Source: Paenibacillus massiliensis 2301065 = DSM 16942 (GTDB taxonomy: Bacteria; Bacillota; Bacilli; Paenibacillales; Paenibacillaceae). Taken from it: a stretch of 64,000 nucleotides of DNA. The translations under genes and the position numbers were made by a program. The notes under the pieces are model-generated. The model was not told the DNA's origin and made no database searches. It was given only the letters and a program-made list of their open reading frames with translations. The stretch covers positions 60,307 to 124,306 of the forward strand of contig NZ_KB898199.1 of the NCBI RefSeq assembly GCF_000377505.1, given 5' to 3'. This document shows, one piece after another, positions 36,676-45,798 of the stretch (within the stretch, counting starts at the first letter, position 1; each line of letters starts with the position of its first letter).

Positions 36676-37074
36676 ATGAACAACACAACAATAACACGAC
36701 GGAATCCAGAGGGTGCGCCAGCGCCTGTCGGCCAGTACACGCATATCACCCGCATTCCTAGAAATGCCGAGCTGTTCGTGACTTCAGGCCAAGTAGGAGT
36801 GGATTCACAGGGACAATTCCCTAAGTCCATGAATGAACAGATCAGCAATACGTTTCGCAACATTCAGATGGTGCTTGCATCTGAGCAGCTAACTGCCTCC
36901 GATGTCATCAAGGTGAATATATGGGCCGTTGACAAGATTGATTGGGAGCATTTATATGCTGAGTGGGGACGGCTATTCAGCGAGACCTTTCCGGCGATGA
37001 CCATTGGCTACATATCGGAGCTAGGCTTGCCAGAGATCAAGATTGAGATCGAGATCTGGGCAGCCAAGGTATAA
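36676..37074 (+). CDS. RidA-family reactive imine/enamine deaminase
   Basis: A protein of 132 residues of the YjgF/YER057c/UK114 family. GAPAPVGQYTHITRI, FVTSGQVGVDSQGQ and NTFRNIQMVLASEQLTASDV fit; the C-terminus LPEIKIEIEIWAAKV replaces the usual end. The canonical Arg (normally in CSR or similar, near residue 105) is not obvious, so it may belong to a RidA subfamily with another substrate. The ATG follows GAGGTGGATGTATA. Confidence 0.85.
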   Translation: MNNTTITRRNPEGAPAPVGQYTHITRIPRNAELFVTSGQVGVDSQGQFPKSMNEQISNTFRNIQMVLASEQLTASDVIKVNIWAVDKIDWEHLYAEWGRLFSETFPAMTIGYISELGLPEIKIEIEIWAAKV

Positions 37075-37133
37075 GCTGACAGGCAATACTGTCCGTTAGA
37101 AAGTCATAGGCCTGAAGACTGATGCATAGATAT

Positions 37134-37168
37134 GGTTACATGAGGGTGTTCTCATGTAGCCTTTTTTT
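37134..37168 (+). terminator. Terminator of ridA
   Basis: GGTTACATGAG pairs with CTCATGTAGCC (one G-T pair), loop GGTGTT, followed by seven T residues. Confidence 0.9.
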
Positions 37169-37241
37169 ATGGGGCAACAACTTGCAATCGGGTGCATAGA
37201 CTAGGATGAATGATGCATGAGGATGATGGGGAGGGTGAAGC

Positions 37242-37322
37242 ATGAAGTTTTATACAATCAAGCTGCCGAAGTTCCTGGGAGGTTTTGTGAAGGCGATCCT
37301 GAATACATTTCAGAAAAACTGA
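37242..37322 (+). CDS. spoVM: Stage V sporulation protein M (SpoVM), 26 residues
   Basis: The frame reads MKFYTIKLPKFLGGFVKAIL and then NTFQKN, almost identical in pattern to B. subtilis SpoVM (26 residues). SpoVM is an amphipathic helix that sits on the convex forespore membrane and anchors SpoIVA for coat assembly. The ATG follows GGGGAGGGTGAAGC. The position between rpe/ridA and rpmB matches the conserved order. It is easily missed because of its size. A mother-cell sigma-E promoter is expected upstream, but no convincing match was found. Confidence 0.93.
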   Translation: MKFYTIKLPKFLGGFVKAILNTFQKN

Positions 37323-37570
37323 AGGACATGCAAAGTGGCACATACAGGCATGTTCCCTGTACAGGCTGCAGATGCGGGCGGGCTGCCGAGAACGGGTGAA
37401 CACACGGGATCATGCCTCATGTCCATTTGAGCTGATATCCCAAACTACTGCTGATCAGGGATATCCTCAAGGGAGACTGAATGACTCCAGTGATAGCCTG
37501 TGCTCTGCAGTATGTCTTTACCATATCAGGGAGCAGGGGGCGCTGGGGTCCATACTTTCTGATATAACCA
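37323..37570 (+). other. Region between spoVM and the rpmB terminator
   Basis: About 250 bases with no supported gene. The ORFs here are short and without ribosome sites. A pair of GATATCC/GGATATC strings (37434-37465) could form a weak stem. Nothing else seen. Confidence 0.4.
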
Positions 37571-37602
37571 AAAAAGCACCCGTTCATGACGAGGTGCCTT
37601 TT
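37571..37602. terminator. Terminator of rpmB (minus strand)
   Basis: GCACC pairs with GGTGC across a 12-base loop with A-run and T-run flanks, so on the minus strand it ends in a T-run just after the rpmB stop. Confidence 0.7.
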
Positions 37603-37622
37603 GCTTATACATATTAATTGTC

Positions 37623-37811
37623 TTATACGCGTGTTACTTTGCCAGCTTTCAGCGCGCGCGTGCTAACGAATACACGTTTTGGCTTACCGTTCACCAGGAT
37701 GCGAACTTTTTGCACATTAACGCCCCAAGTACGGCGGTTACGGTTGTTAGCGTGAGAAACGTGGTTACCACTTCCAGGTTTCTTACCTGTCACATAACAT
37801 TTACGAGACAT
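37623..37811 (-). CDS. rpmB: Ribosomal protein bL28
   Basis: A basic protein of 62 residues with MSRKCYVTGKKPGSGNHVSH, NNRNRRTWGVNVQKV and KRVFVSTRALKAGKV, all typical of bL28. The start at 37811 follows AGGAGGTGGAATCT; an in-frame ATG three codons upstream lacks spacing. It has a minus-strand orientation opposite to spoVM and fakA, as in B. subtilis. Confidence 0.96.
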   Translation of the reverse strand: MSRKCYVTGKKPGSGNHVSHANNRNRRTWGVNVQKVRILVNGKPKRVFVSTRALKAGKVTRV

Positions 37812-38205
37812 AGATTCCACCTCCTATTCTAAAAATAACCCTTACAGAGGCCAGTTGCTTTTTATTCGTGAGTTGTATTACTCTCAACAAAACAATACTT
37901 GAATATCATATCATAGTTAAAAAACCTTCGTCAATATATCCAAAAACTTTATTTATTTCTATTGCACGTTATAGTACAATATTGAGTAGTCCATCATACT
38001 CCAGGTGACAAATTGACATATTAATAATGGAAAGCCTTACCGGCCTGGGCCAGGCATGACCCGGGCTATAGATGTTGGTCTTATTACATGTGCTGCCCAC
38101 ATGTCGGCGGCTTCATTTTGCTCTAAGTAATAATCAGATCGACGATACGGCCACTTGGTGTATACCTGAGGACGATATGCATAAAGCGAGGAAGGGGAAT
38201 TCTCA
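37812..38205. other. Divergent control region between rpmB and fakA
   Basis: About 390 bases without a gene; the left half is AT-rich. It holds the rpmB promoter. A TTGACA at 38013-38018 faces fakA but lacks a good -10 box. In B. subtilis yloU (Asp23 family) lies between rpmB and fakA; it is absent here. Confidence 0.5.
37907..37936 (-). promoter_or_regulatory. Promoter of rpmB
   Basis: On the minus strand TTGACG, 18 bases, then TATGAT, about 95 bases upstream of the rpmB start. A second TATGAT overlaps at 37912-37917. Confidence 0.6.
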
Positions 38206-40005
38206 TTGAGTAAGCGTTCTTTGAATGGAACAGATTTTACCGCAATGGTGTTAGCCGGAGCGGAACAATTGCAACAGCATGCCGAGCACGTCAATTCCCT
38301 GAATGTATTCCCGGTGCCTGATGGTGATACGGGAACGAATATGAATCTGACAATGAATGCAGGCGTAACCGAGATCACGAAAGGAGATTCTGCATCGATT
38401 GGTGTGATGTCGGGGATTCTTTCCAAAGGCCTGCTGATGGGGGCTCGCGGAAATTCAGGGGTAATTCTGTCTCAGTTGTTTCGCGGGTTTAGCCGTTACG
38501 CTGCCCCATACGAGGAATTGAATACTCTGCAATTCGCAGCCGCCTTGCAAAGCGGTGTGGATGCTGCCTACAAGGCAGTGGTGAAGCCCGTAGAAGGAAC
38601 CATTCTGACCGTTGCGAAGGAAGCTGCCAAGCATGCCGTATATTATGCCCGTCGGGCCAATGATATTCCGGAGCTCATGGCAGAGGTGCTGTCCAAGGCG
38701 AAGGAAGCGCTCGCCATGACACAGGAGATGCTGCCTGTACTCAAGCAGGTGGGTGTCGTTGATTCTGGTGGACAAGGGCTTGTATATATTTATGAAGGAT
38801 TCATGCAGTATCTCTCCAGCGGAACGACAGCTACAGGACAGGTTCGCCATACGGCTGCATCGACAACGTCAGCTTCAGCGGTCTCGCCAGTAGCAGGCTC
38901 TGTACCGACATCGGTAGTGGCTCCATCCTATGATGCTCCATTATCCGCGCAAGCCAAGCTGGAGACAGAGCATATTGAGTTCCTGTACGATATGGAGTTC
39001 TTCATCAATCGCCATCTGGGCGAATCGAATGGACAGCCATTTGATGAGGAGAAATTCGAGAAAGCGTTATCAGTGAATGGTGATTCCATTATCGTCATTG
39101 CGGATGAGGATATTGTCAAGGTACATGTTCACTCCAAGGCTCCAGGAGAGGTCCTTAATTTGGCACTCCAATATGGGGAGATCACCCAGATTCGTATCCT
39201 GAACATGCGCGAGCAGCACCGTGAACTGCTAACAGCGGGTATGGACGTGGCTCCTGCGCCAGAATGGTTCGCCGAGATTCCGGCAGAGCCTGCCCGCACG
39301 GTGGAGCCTTCCGAATTGCCTGCTCATGAGCTGGCCCCGCATGGCTTCATTGCCGTATCGCCGGGTGAAGGCATTACGAACATTTTCCGGAGCATGGGCG
39401 TAGATGTAGTGCTGTCTGGAGGACAGACAATGAATCCGAGCACGGAGGACTTCGTGAATGCGGTCCGTTCCATCGCGGCGGAGTACATCTACATCCTGCC
39501 GAACAACTCTAATATTATTCTTGCTGCTGAGCAGGCACGTGAGCTATTGGAGGATGAGCGCCAGGTATTCGTTATTCCGAGCAAGACCATTCCGCAGGGA
39601 ATTGCGGCTGCGTTTGCTTTCCAGGAGGAAGAGAGCTTCGGTGTAAATCTGGAAAATATGGCAGAGGCAGTTACCCGGGTGCAATCCGGGCAGGTGACAT
39701 ATGCAGTGCGTGACACGGTACTTGATGAGATGGAGATCAAGGCCGGACATTATATCGGGATTCACAATTCCAAGATTGTAGCTACCGAGGAGCAATTGAT
39801 TCCTACCTGCCGTGAGCTGTTGTCCAAGATGCTCGGCAGTGTGGATGAAGCGGTGCTTGTGATGATGCTGACAGGCTCGGATAGCGACCCAGCCGAGACC
39901 GAGGAGCTCGTATCCTGGATTGAGCAAGAGTATCCGGGGATCGACATTGAAGTACATGATGGAGGTCAGCCGATCTACTCATACCTGTTCTCGGTAGAAT
40001 CCTGA
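38206..40005 (+). CDS. fakA: Fatty acid kinase catalytic subunit FakA (YloV, DAK2 domain)
   Basis: A protein of 599 residues. The N-terminal DAK2 kinase domain (1 to about 210) has NVFPVPDGDTGTNMNLTM for Mg-ATP and GARGNSGVILSQLFRG. A linker rich in Ala/Ser/Thr/Pro lies at about 205-245, and a DegV-like/FakA C-terminal domain follows. FakA phosphorylates fatty acids bound to FakB (DegV) proteins, feeding phospholipid synthesis. A degV gene follows 32 bases later. The start is a TTG with GAGGAAGGGGA upstream. Confidence 0.92.
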   Translation: MSKRSLNGTDFTAMVLAGAEQLQQHAEHVNSLNVFPVPDGDTGTNMNLTMNAGVTEITKGDSASIGVMSGILSKGLLMGARGNSGVILSQLFRGFSRYAAPYEELNTLQFAAALQSGVDAAYKAVVKPVEGTILTVAKEAAKHAVYYARRANDIPELMAEVLSKAKEALAMTQEMLPVLKQVGVVDSGGQGLVYIYEGFMQYLSSGTTATGQVRHTAASTTSASAVSPVAGSVPTSVVAPSYDAPLSAQAKLETEHIEFLYDMEFFINRHLGESNGQPFDEEKFEKALSVNGDSIIVIADEDIVKVHVHSKAPGEVLNLALQYGEITQIRILNMREQHRELLTAGMDVAPAPEWFAEIPAEPARTVEPSELPAHELAPHGFIAVSPGEGITNIFRSMGVDVVLSGGQTMNPSTEDFVNAVRSIAAEYIYILPNNSNIILAAEQARELLEDERQVFVIPSKTIPQGIAAAFAFQEEESFGVNLENMAEAVTRVQSGQVTYAVRDTVLDEMEIKAGHYIGIHNSKIVATEEQLIPTCRELLSKMLGSVDEAVLVMMLTGSDSDPAETEELVSWIEQEYPGIDIEVHDGGQPIYSYLFSVES

Positions 40006-40037
40006 TATCAATCTGATTGCAGAGAGGGGACGGACGG

Positions 40038-40904
40038 ATGAGCCGGACATTTATCGTAACGGACAGCACGGCTGATATACCTGCAGACCTGGTTAAGCAG
40101 TGGGGAATTCATGTAGTGCCGCTCACAGTCATGTTCGGTGACCAAGCCTATCTCGATGGAGTGGAGATGTCTGCCGGACAGTTCTATGAACGACTCGTTC
40201 AAGCGGCAGAGCTGCCTACGACATCCCAGCCATCTCCTGCGGAGTTTCTCAAGGTCTATAGCGAAATTCTGGAGCAGCACCCTGATGCTCATATTGTGTC
40301 TATTCACCTATCTTCCGGGGTGAGTGGCACGTACCAATCCGCGAGGCTGGCCGTTACCATGTTGGAACGTGAAGAAGCTGTAACTACGGTAGACTCCAAA
40401 TCCGCTTCCTTCGGCTATGGTGCCTTGGTTGTCCAGGCAGCCAAGCTGGCTTCAAATGGAGCGGACAAAGATGCTATTCTGCGTGAGCTGGAGCGGATGG
40501 GAGAGCAAAGACGTTTGTTTTTCCTCGTAGATACGCTGCAGTATCTCCAGAAGGGCGGCCGGATCGGCAAAGCCGCTGCTATGATCGGCACATTGTTGAA
40601 CATCAAGCCCATTCTGTCCATCGACCAGGAAGGGATCATCTACTCGATGGAGAAGGCGAGAGGACAGAGAAAAGCGATGTTGCGTATTGTCGAGATGCTA
40701 GAAGCTGATTTGCAGGGACAAAAAATTAATGTGGCTGTAGGCCATACCGCGAATCAAGCCTCTACCGATACCCTGCTTCAGCTATTGCGTGAGCGTTTTG
40801 CTGTGGAAGAGGTGCAGTACAGTGAGATTGGTGCTGTCATTGGCACCCATGTGGGTCCTGGTACACTTGCTGTCTACGCGTGGCCTGCAGGAGATGAGGT
40901 CTGA
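40038..40904 (+). CDS. DegV-family fatty-acid-binding protein (FakB type)
   Basis: A protein of 288 residues that presents fatty acids to FakA. FIVTDSTADIPADLV at the start and HLSSGVSGTYQSARLA near residue 96 are the fatty-acid carboxylate-binding motifs; GRIGKAAAMIGTLLNIKPIL follows. The start at 40038 follows AGAGGGGACGG. It lies between fakA and recG, and recG starts 3 bases after the stop. Which fatty acid it prefers cannot be deduced. Confidence 0.92.
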   Translation: MSRTFIVTDSTADIPADLVKQWGIHVVPLTVMFGDQAYLDGVEMSAGQFYERLVQAAELPTTSQPSPAEFLKVYSEILEQHPDAHIVSIHLSSGVSGTYQSARLAVTMLEREEAVTTVDSKSASFGYGALVVQAAKLASNGADKDAILRELERMGEQRRLFFLVDTLQYLQKGGRIGKAAAMIGTLLNIKPILSIDQEGIIYSMEKARGQRKAMLRIVEMLEADLQGQKINVAVGHTANQASTDTLLQLLRERFAVEEVQYSEIGAVIGTHVGPGTLAVYAWPAGDEV

Positions 40905-40907
40905 GGT

Positions 40908-42956
40908 ATGCTGAATCTGGATCAAATACGTACGAAACAAATCCACGGCGTGAGTGCTCTTAAGGAAGAGGAGCTTCACGCCTTTGGCATCTCCAATATC
41001 AAGGAGCTGCTGGAATATTATCCTTACCGATATGATGACTATCGGTTAGGTTCATTAACCGAGGCCAAGGATCAGGAGAAAGTCACGGTACAGGCCAAGA
41101 TTATAGGGATTCCTGTGTTGCAGCGCTATGGACGCAAATCCCGTCTCACATGCAAGCTGATGGCAGAGGACTGGATGTTCAGTGCTACCTGGTTCAACCG
41201 CCATTTTCTGAAGGAGCAGCTGACGGCGGGGCGGGAGATTGTTGTAACCGGAAAGTGGGATATGAAGCGAATGCAGCTCACGGTATCAGACTCTGAATTC
41301 CCTGATCAAGGCACGTCTCGTTCAGGCACGCTTCAGCCTGTTTATTCGGTAGGGGGCAAGATTACTCAATCCTGGATGCGAAAGATGATGAATCAGGCTT
41401 TGGAGCAGTACGGAGAGATGATCCCTGAAATTTTGCCACAGCAGCTCATGACGAAGTATGCGCTCATGCCACGCAAGCAGGCTATTGCGTCCATTCATCG
41501 CCCTCAGGATAACCAGGAAGGGCAGGATGCGCGGCGCCGGATGGTGTATGAGGAGCTATTTCTCTTCCAGATGAAGATGCAGGCCTTCCGGGCGCTCAAT
41601 CGTGGCCGTGCAGACGGTGTGGTACATACGGCGGATAATGCGACGATTCGCAGCTTCGTACGCAGTCTGCCCTTTGAGCTGACGGATGCGCAGAAGCGGG
41701 TAGAGCTGGAGATTCTGGCGGATCTGCGCTCGCCCTACAGCATGAACCGGTTGCTGCAGGGGGATGTTGGCTCAGGGAAGACAGTTATCGCAGCGATTGC
41801 GCTGTATGCCTCCGTTCGTTCCGGCTTTCAGGGTGCACTGATGGTGCCGACGGAAATTTTGGCTGAGCAGCATATGCGCTCACTACAGAAGATGTACGAG
41901 CCGTTCGGAGTAACCGTAGCATTGCTGACAGGCAGTGTGAATGGGCGTAAGCGCAAGGACCTGCTGGGTTCCCTGCAAATGGGTCTTACGGACATTATCG
42001 TCGGTACGCATGCGCTGATTCAGGAGGACGTCTACTTCCGCCAGCTTGGTCTTGTGGTCACGGATGAGCAGCATCGCTTTGGTGTGAATCAGCGCAGTAT
42101 ATTACGCCGCAAGGGCTACAATCCGGATGTGCTCACCATGACGGCCACACCGATTCCGCGTACGCTGGCTATTACGGCCTTCGGGGATATGGATGTATCG
42201 ACGATTTCCGAGCGGCCCAAGGGACGGATTCCAATCTCCACCTACTGGGTGAAGCACAATATGATGGATCGGGTCCTTGGCTTCATCTCGCGTGAGATTG
42301 ATCAAGGGCGACAGGCTTATTTCATTTGCCCATTAATTGAGGAATCGGATAAGCTGGATGTTCAAAATGCTATCGACCTGCATATTCAGATGCAGCAGGC
42401 CTTCCCATCCTATCGTGTAGGCTTGCTGCATGGACGGATGAGCGCTGCGGAGAAGGAAGAGGTCATGCGGGCCTTTTACGCGAATGAAATCCAGCTACTC
42501 GTATCTACCACCGTAGTTGAGGTAGGCGTGGATGTGCCTAATGCGACCCTGATGATCATTATGGATGCGGAGCGCTTTGGGCTCTCTCAGCTGCATCAGC
42601 TGCGTGGACGTGTCGGGCGTGGAGCGCATAGCTCCTATTGTGTGCTCATTGCCGATCCCAAGTCGGAGGTAGGTCAGGAACGGATGAAGGTGATGACCGA
42701 GACGGATGACGGCTTTGAGGTGGCCCGGCGGGATCTGGAGCTGCGTGGGCCTGGAGATTTCTTCGGGACCAAGCAGAGCGGTCTGCCAGAATTTCGTATA
42801 GCGGATATGGTAGCTGATTTCGAGATCCTGGAGGGTGCACGTGAGGATGCAGTTCAATTGATAGAGGACAAGGATTTCTGGACCTCCTCCTCCTATGCTC
42901 CCTTGCGGGATTATTTGCAGCAGGAGCAGATTTTTCAGGGAGATGTTATGGATTAG
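40908..42956 (+). CDS. recG: ATP-dependent DNA helicase RecG
   Basis: This fork-reversal helicase of 682 residues has an N-terminal wedge/OB domain (about 60-145), Walker A GDVGSGKTVIAAIAL (about residue 286), DEQHRFG (about 386), TATPIPRTL (about 410), VVEVGVDVPNATLM and QLHQLRGRVGRG. The C-terminal TRG element is recognisable (GFEVARRDLELRGPGDFFGT). The ATG follows GATGAGGTCTGAGGT. It is the last large gene of the conserved block. Confidence 0.95.
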   Translation: MLNLDQIRTKQIHGVSALKEEELHAFGISNIKELLEYYPYRYDDYRLGSLTEAKDQEKVTVQAKIIGIPVLQRYGRKSRLTCKLMAEDWMFSATWFNRHFLKEQLTAGREIVVTGKWDMKRMQLTVSDSEFPDQGTSRSGTLQPVYSVGGKITQSWMRKMMNQALEQYGEMIPEILPQQLMTKYALMPRKQAIASIHRPQDNQEGQDARRRMVYEELFLFQMKMQAFRALNRGRADGVVHTADNATIRSFVRSLPFELTDAQKRVELEILADLRSPYSMNRLLQGDVGSGKTVIAAIALYASVRSGFQGALMVPTEILAEQHMRSLQKMYEPFGVTVALLTGSVNGRKRKDLLGSLQMGLTDIIVGTHALIQEDVYFRQLGLVVTDEQHRFGVNQRSILRRKGYNPDVLTMTATPIPRTLAITAFGDMDVSTISERPKGRIPISTYWVKHNMMDRVLGFISREIDQGRQAYFICPLIEESDKLDVQNAIDLHIQMQQAFPSYRVGLLHGRMSAAEKEEVMRAFYANEIQLLVSTTVVEVGVDVPNATLMIIMDAERFGLSQLHQLRGRVGRGAHSSYCVLIADPKSEVGQERMKVMTETDDGFEVARRDLELRGPGDFFGTKQSGLPEFRIADMVADFEILEGAREDAVQLIEDKDFWTSSSYAPLRDYLQQEQIFQGDVMD

Positions 42957-43021
42957 GCAAATTCACGTTCTTCCCGTCATATATTGAGGATGATTGAATT
43001 TTGACGGGAGGCGTGGACAGA

Positions 43022-43309
43022 GTGAGCTATCAACAATATGGCATCAGCCCGCAGCTGGTAGAGCGGGTGAAGACGAAGATGAAGAATTCAGCCGTGAAGG
43101 AACGGATCAAGAAGCTGATGGACGGGGTCACGAAGGCCGATCTCCAGAATCGACCCACAGTACATCGACTGGTGAAGAGCTCTGCAGTCATTCTGCATGA
43201 GAAGCTGACACCAGCCCAAGAGGAGCAGCTTGTCTCTTTTGTCATTGGGCAGCGGATTGATCCGAACAACACCTTTCATCTGATTAAGCTGTGGGGGATG
43301 TTTCGATAA
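43022..43309 (+). CDS. spoVIF: Stage VI sporulation protein F-like protein
   Basis: A protein of 95 residues with the SpoVIF pattern: GISPQLVERVKTKM, then KLMDGVTKADLQNRPTVHRL and VKSSAVILHEKLTPAQEEQL, and a short C-terminus with NTFHLIKLWGMF. SpoVIF (YjcC) acts in spore coat assembly via GerE-dependent genes. The start is a GTG at 43022 with GGGAGG 10 bases upstream. The name rests on pattern recognition of a short protein and is moderately sure. Confidence 0.75.
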   Translation: MSYQQYGISPQLVERVKTKMKNSAVKERIKKLMDGVTKADLQNRPTVHRLVKSSAVILHEKLTPAQEEQLVSFVIGQRIDPNNTFHLIKLWGMFR

Positions 43310-43340
43310 GTGTAATGGTAAGCGCTAATGAATCGCCCAC

Positions 43341-43389
43341 AAAAAAAGATACTCTAAGGCAATCAAGCCTGCTAGAGTATCTTTTTTTT
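43341..43389. terminator. Bidirectional terminator between spoVIF and arsB
   Basis: A long stem, AGATACTCTA paired with TAGAGTATCT, extended by an A-run/T-run, with an inner AGGC/GCCT stem. It ends in eight T residues. Confidence 0.9.
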
Positions 43390-43498
43390 GTACCAAGAAT
43401 GCATGATTCTCTTGGGATTATAGCCATTCTCATATCTGATTCTTTTTGTACCTTCATGGCTTGGCAGCATGTCAATCCTTGCATTGTAATTGCTGATT

Positions 43499-44794
43499 TT
43501 ACAAAAATGCCAGCCAGAGATATAGTCCCAGTAGTGTCAGTAACAAGGTCGGCACCGTCAGTACGATACCTGTCCTGAAATAGGTACCCCACGAAATGCG
43601 GATGCCCTTGGAGGAGAGCACATGGAGCCAGAGCAGCGTGGCCAAGGAGCCGATCGGAGTCATTTTGGGGCCCAGATCCGAACCGATGACATTGGCATAG
43701 ATGAGTGCTTCCTTGACTGTTCCGGTGACGGATGCACTATCAATGGCAAGCGCATTAATTAGCACCGTCGGCAGATTATTCATCACGGAGGAGAGGACGG
43801 CAGCAATCATCCCCATGCTCATGGTAGCTGCTAGCAATCCCTCCTGGGCGGCGATTTGGATCATATGCGCCAGAGCATCGGTTAATCCCGCGTTACGCAG
43901 CCCGTACACGACAACATACATCCCAATGGAGAAAAATACGATCGCCCATGGCGCTCCCCGAATCACCTCTGGTGCCGGTACAGCTTTGCTTCGGCCAGCG
44001 ATGAGCAGGAACAGTAGTGCAATCGCTCCAGCGATGAGTGAGACGGGTATGCGTAGCCATTCGCTGACAAGATAGCCAATGAGCAGCGCTGCCAGCACGA
44101 ACCAGGAGATTCGGAATAGCTTTATGTCCTGGATCGCTTCCCTTGGCGGCTTGAGATGAGCAAGGTCATATTGTCTTGGTATGGCCTTGCGGAAGAGCAG
44201 GTACAGCACAAGAATGCTGGCTCCGAGCGAAAACAGATTGGGGACGATCATCCGCCCGGCATATTCCATGAACGTAATCCCGAAATAATCAGCTGATACG
44301 ATATTGACGAGATTGCTGACGACCAGAGGCAGTGATGTCGTATCAGCAATGAAGCCCCCGGCAATGATGAAGGGGAACACCTGTCGCTCATCCAGTCGCA
44401 GCGCTCGCACCATGGCAAGCACGATCGGCGTCAGAATGAGAGCGGCTCCGTCATTGGCAAAAAAGGCCGCTACCACAGCGCCTAGCACCGAGATATACAC
44501 GAACATTCGTACCCCATGCCCTTTCGCTGCGCTGGCCATATGCAAGGCGGCCCATTCAAAGAACCCGATTCTATCCAGAATCAATGAAATCAGGATAATG
44601 GCGACGAAGGCCAGCGTGGCATTCCAGACCATCTGGGTTACATCCCAGACGTCCTGTAGATCGACGACGCCAACCAGAAGGGCGAGCAGTGCTCCTCCAC
44701 AGGCAGACCATCCGATCGAGAGATTTTTGGGCTGCCAGATCACCAGCACCAGAGTAATCAGAAATATTATGCATGACAAAACAATACCAACCAC
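43499..44794 (-). CDS. arsB: Arsenite efflux permease ArsB (ion transporter family)
   Basis: This membrane protein of 431 residues with about 11-12 helices expels arsenite or antimonite. VAAFFANDGAALILTPIVLA and IAGGFIADTTSLPLVVSNLV are ArsB-family motifs, repeated in the second half as NLPTVLINALAI and GSDLGPKMTPIGSLATLLWL. The start is a GTG following AGGAGGGTACTT. It is last in the arsR-arsC-arsB order, 176 bases after arsC. Its base composition is host-like, GC-richer than arsC and arsR. Confidence 0.9.
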   Translation of the reverse strand: MVGIVLSCIIFLITLVLVIWQPKNLSIGWSACGGALLALLVGVVDLQDVWDVTQMVWNATLAFVAIILISLILDRIGFFEWAALHMASAAKGHGVRMFVYISVLGAVVAAFFANDGAALILTPIVLAMVRALRLDERQVFPFIIAGGFIADTTSLPLVVSNLVNIVSADYFGITFMEYAGRMIVPNLFSLGASILVLYLLFRKAIPRQYDLAHLKPPREAIQDIKLFRISWFVLAALLIGYLVSEWLRIPVSLIAGAIALLFLLIAGRSKAVPAPEVIRGAPWAIVFFSIGMYVVVYGLRNAGLTDALAHMIQIAAQEGLLAATMSMGMIAAVLSSVMNNLPTVLINALAIDSASVTGTVKEALIYANVIGSDLGPKMTPIGSLATLLWLHVLSSKGIRISWGTYFRTGIVLTVPTLLLTLLGLYLWLAFL

Positions 44795-44970
44795 AAGTAC
44801 CCTCCTAGATGTTCAACGAACAACGAAAACCTCAAATCTACTAAATGCTCATCTTAATATATAACTCTATGAATAGAAGTACAATTGAAAATAAGTCCTA
44901 ACCGAATATTCCCGGAGCAAAAGCCGTCCTAGTAGTCATACACTGGTATAACACTGGTATGCGCTTATTC

Positions 44971-45390
44971 CTATTCGCCTGTAGCAGCAAATCTTTGGAT
45001 GCGCTCGCCAATCTGATCGCGAACCCTTTGGAATACAACCCATTTTTCTTCATTCGTTCCCTGTGCCTTGGCTGGGTCATCGAAACCCCAATGCTCACGT
45101 CTTACCTGTGGAGGAGTGATTGGACACTTATCTGCCGCGTCCCCACACAAGGTTACAACCAGATCAGCACTGTTCAGCAGATGGGAATCAATAATATCCG
45201 ATGTTTGAGTAGATATATCAATACCGACCTCCTTCATAGCCTTAATAGCGTTTGGATTAAGTCCATGAGCTTCAATCCCAGCGCTATATACATTCCAGTA
45301 GTCTCCCAAGTATTTTTTAGCCCATCCTTCAGCCATCTGGCTACGACATGAGTTGCCTGTGCACAAGAAGTAGATTGTCTTTTGTTTCAT
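44971..45390 (-). CDS. arsC: Thioredoxin-coupled arsenate reductase
   Basis: This protein of 139 residues reduces arsenate to arsenite. Its fold is that of low-molecular-weight tyrosine phosphatases: FLCTGNSCRSQMAEG holds Cys10 and Cys15, and TLCGDAADKCP holds Cys82 and Cys89, so all three redox cysteines (10, 82, 89) of the pI258-type enzyme are present. WGFDDPAKAQG is the aspartate loop. A perfect operator-like palindrome sits 27 bases upstream, so arsC can be transcribed apart from arsR. It is AT-rich compared with arsB. Confidence 0.95.
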   Translation of the reverse strand: MKQKTIYFLCTGNSCRSQMAEGWAKKYLGDYWNVYSAGIEAHGLNPNAIKAMKEVGIDISTQTSDIIDSHLLNSADLVVTLCGDAADKCPITPPQVRREHWGFDDPAKAQGTNEEKWVVFQRVRDQIGERIQRFAATGE

Positions 45391-45416
45391 AATGGATATC
45401 TCCTTTTGATTAGTAT

Positions 45417-45432
45417 ATAAGTATATGCTTAT
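45417..45432. promoter_or_regulatory. Candidate ArsR operator in front of arsC
   Basis: ATAAG-TATATG-CTTAT, an inverted repeat with a 6-base spacer that extends by one more pair (TATAAG/CTTATA). It is the same element as upstream of arsR. Confidence 0.65.
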
Positions 45433-45453
45433 ATTTGAGGCGAGGGGGAGCCG

Positions 45454-45780
45454 CTATTTACAAACGGATGTAACACATTCTTTATTTAAGGCAGCAAGTA
45501 TCATTTTGTTGTCAGGCATATACTTCAACACGTCTTGAATATAAGGCTTGTCTTCTACATTTAACGAATAATATACCCATTGCCCACGTTTATCCTCCTT
45601 GACGATTCCTTGGGCCTTGAGCTTACGCAAATGCTGGCTAACTCCTGGCTGAGATATCTCTAAAATATCAACAAATTCGCAAACACACCATTCTCGTTCT
45701 TTCATCAGCGCTAGCATCGTCAAACGTGTCTTATCAGCTAACAGCTTTAGTTGTTCAGCGACCTCTTGAATGGTCTTCAC
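45454..45780 (-). CDS. arsR: ArsR-family arsenic-responsive repressor
   Basis: A winged-helix repressor of 108 residues. The metalloid site is REWCVCEF (Cys32, Cys34) on helix 3, followed by the recognition helix SQPGVSQHLRKL. An additional Cys pair occurs at the C-terminus (Cys102 and Cys107). It would leave DNA on binding arsenite or antimonite. The ATG or nearby start follows GAAGGAGGGATCAG. An operator lies 19 bases upstream of the start. Confidence 0.9.
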   Translation of the reverse strand: MKTIQEVAEQLKLLADKTRLTMLALMKEREWCVCEFVDILEISQPGVSQHLRKLKAQGIVKEDKRGQWVYYSLNVEDKPYIQDVLKYMPDNKMILAALNKECVTSVCK

Positions 45781-45798
45781 CTGATCCCTCCTTCATAC

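Noticed and set aside
43290..43600. Short frames in the spoVIF-arsB gap
   Set aside because: They cross the bidirectional terminator and overlap real gene ends on other frames.
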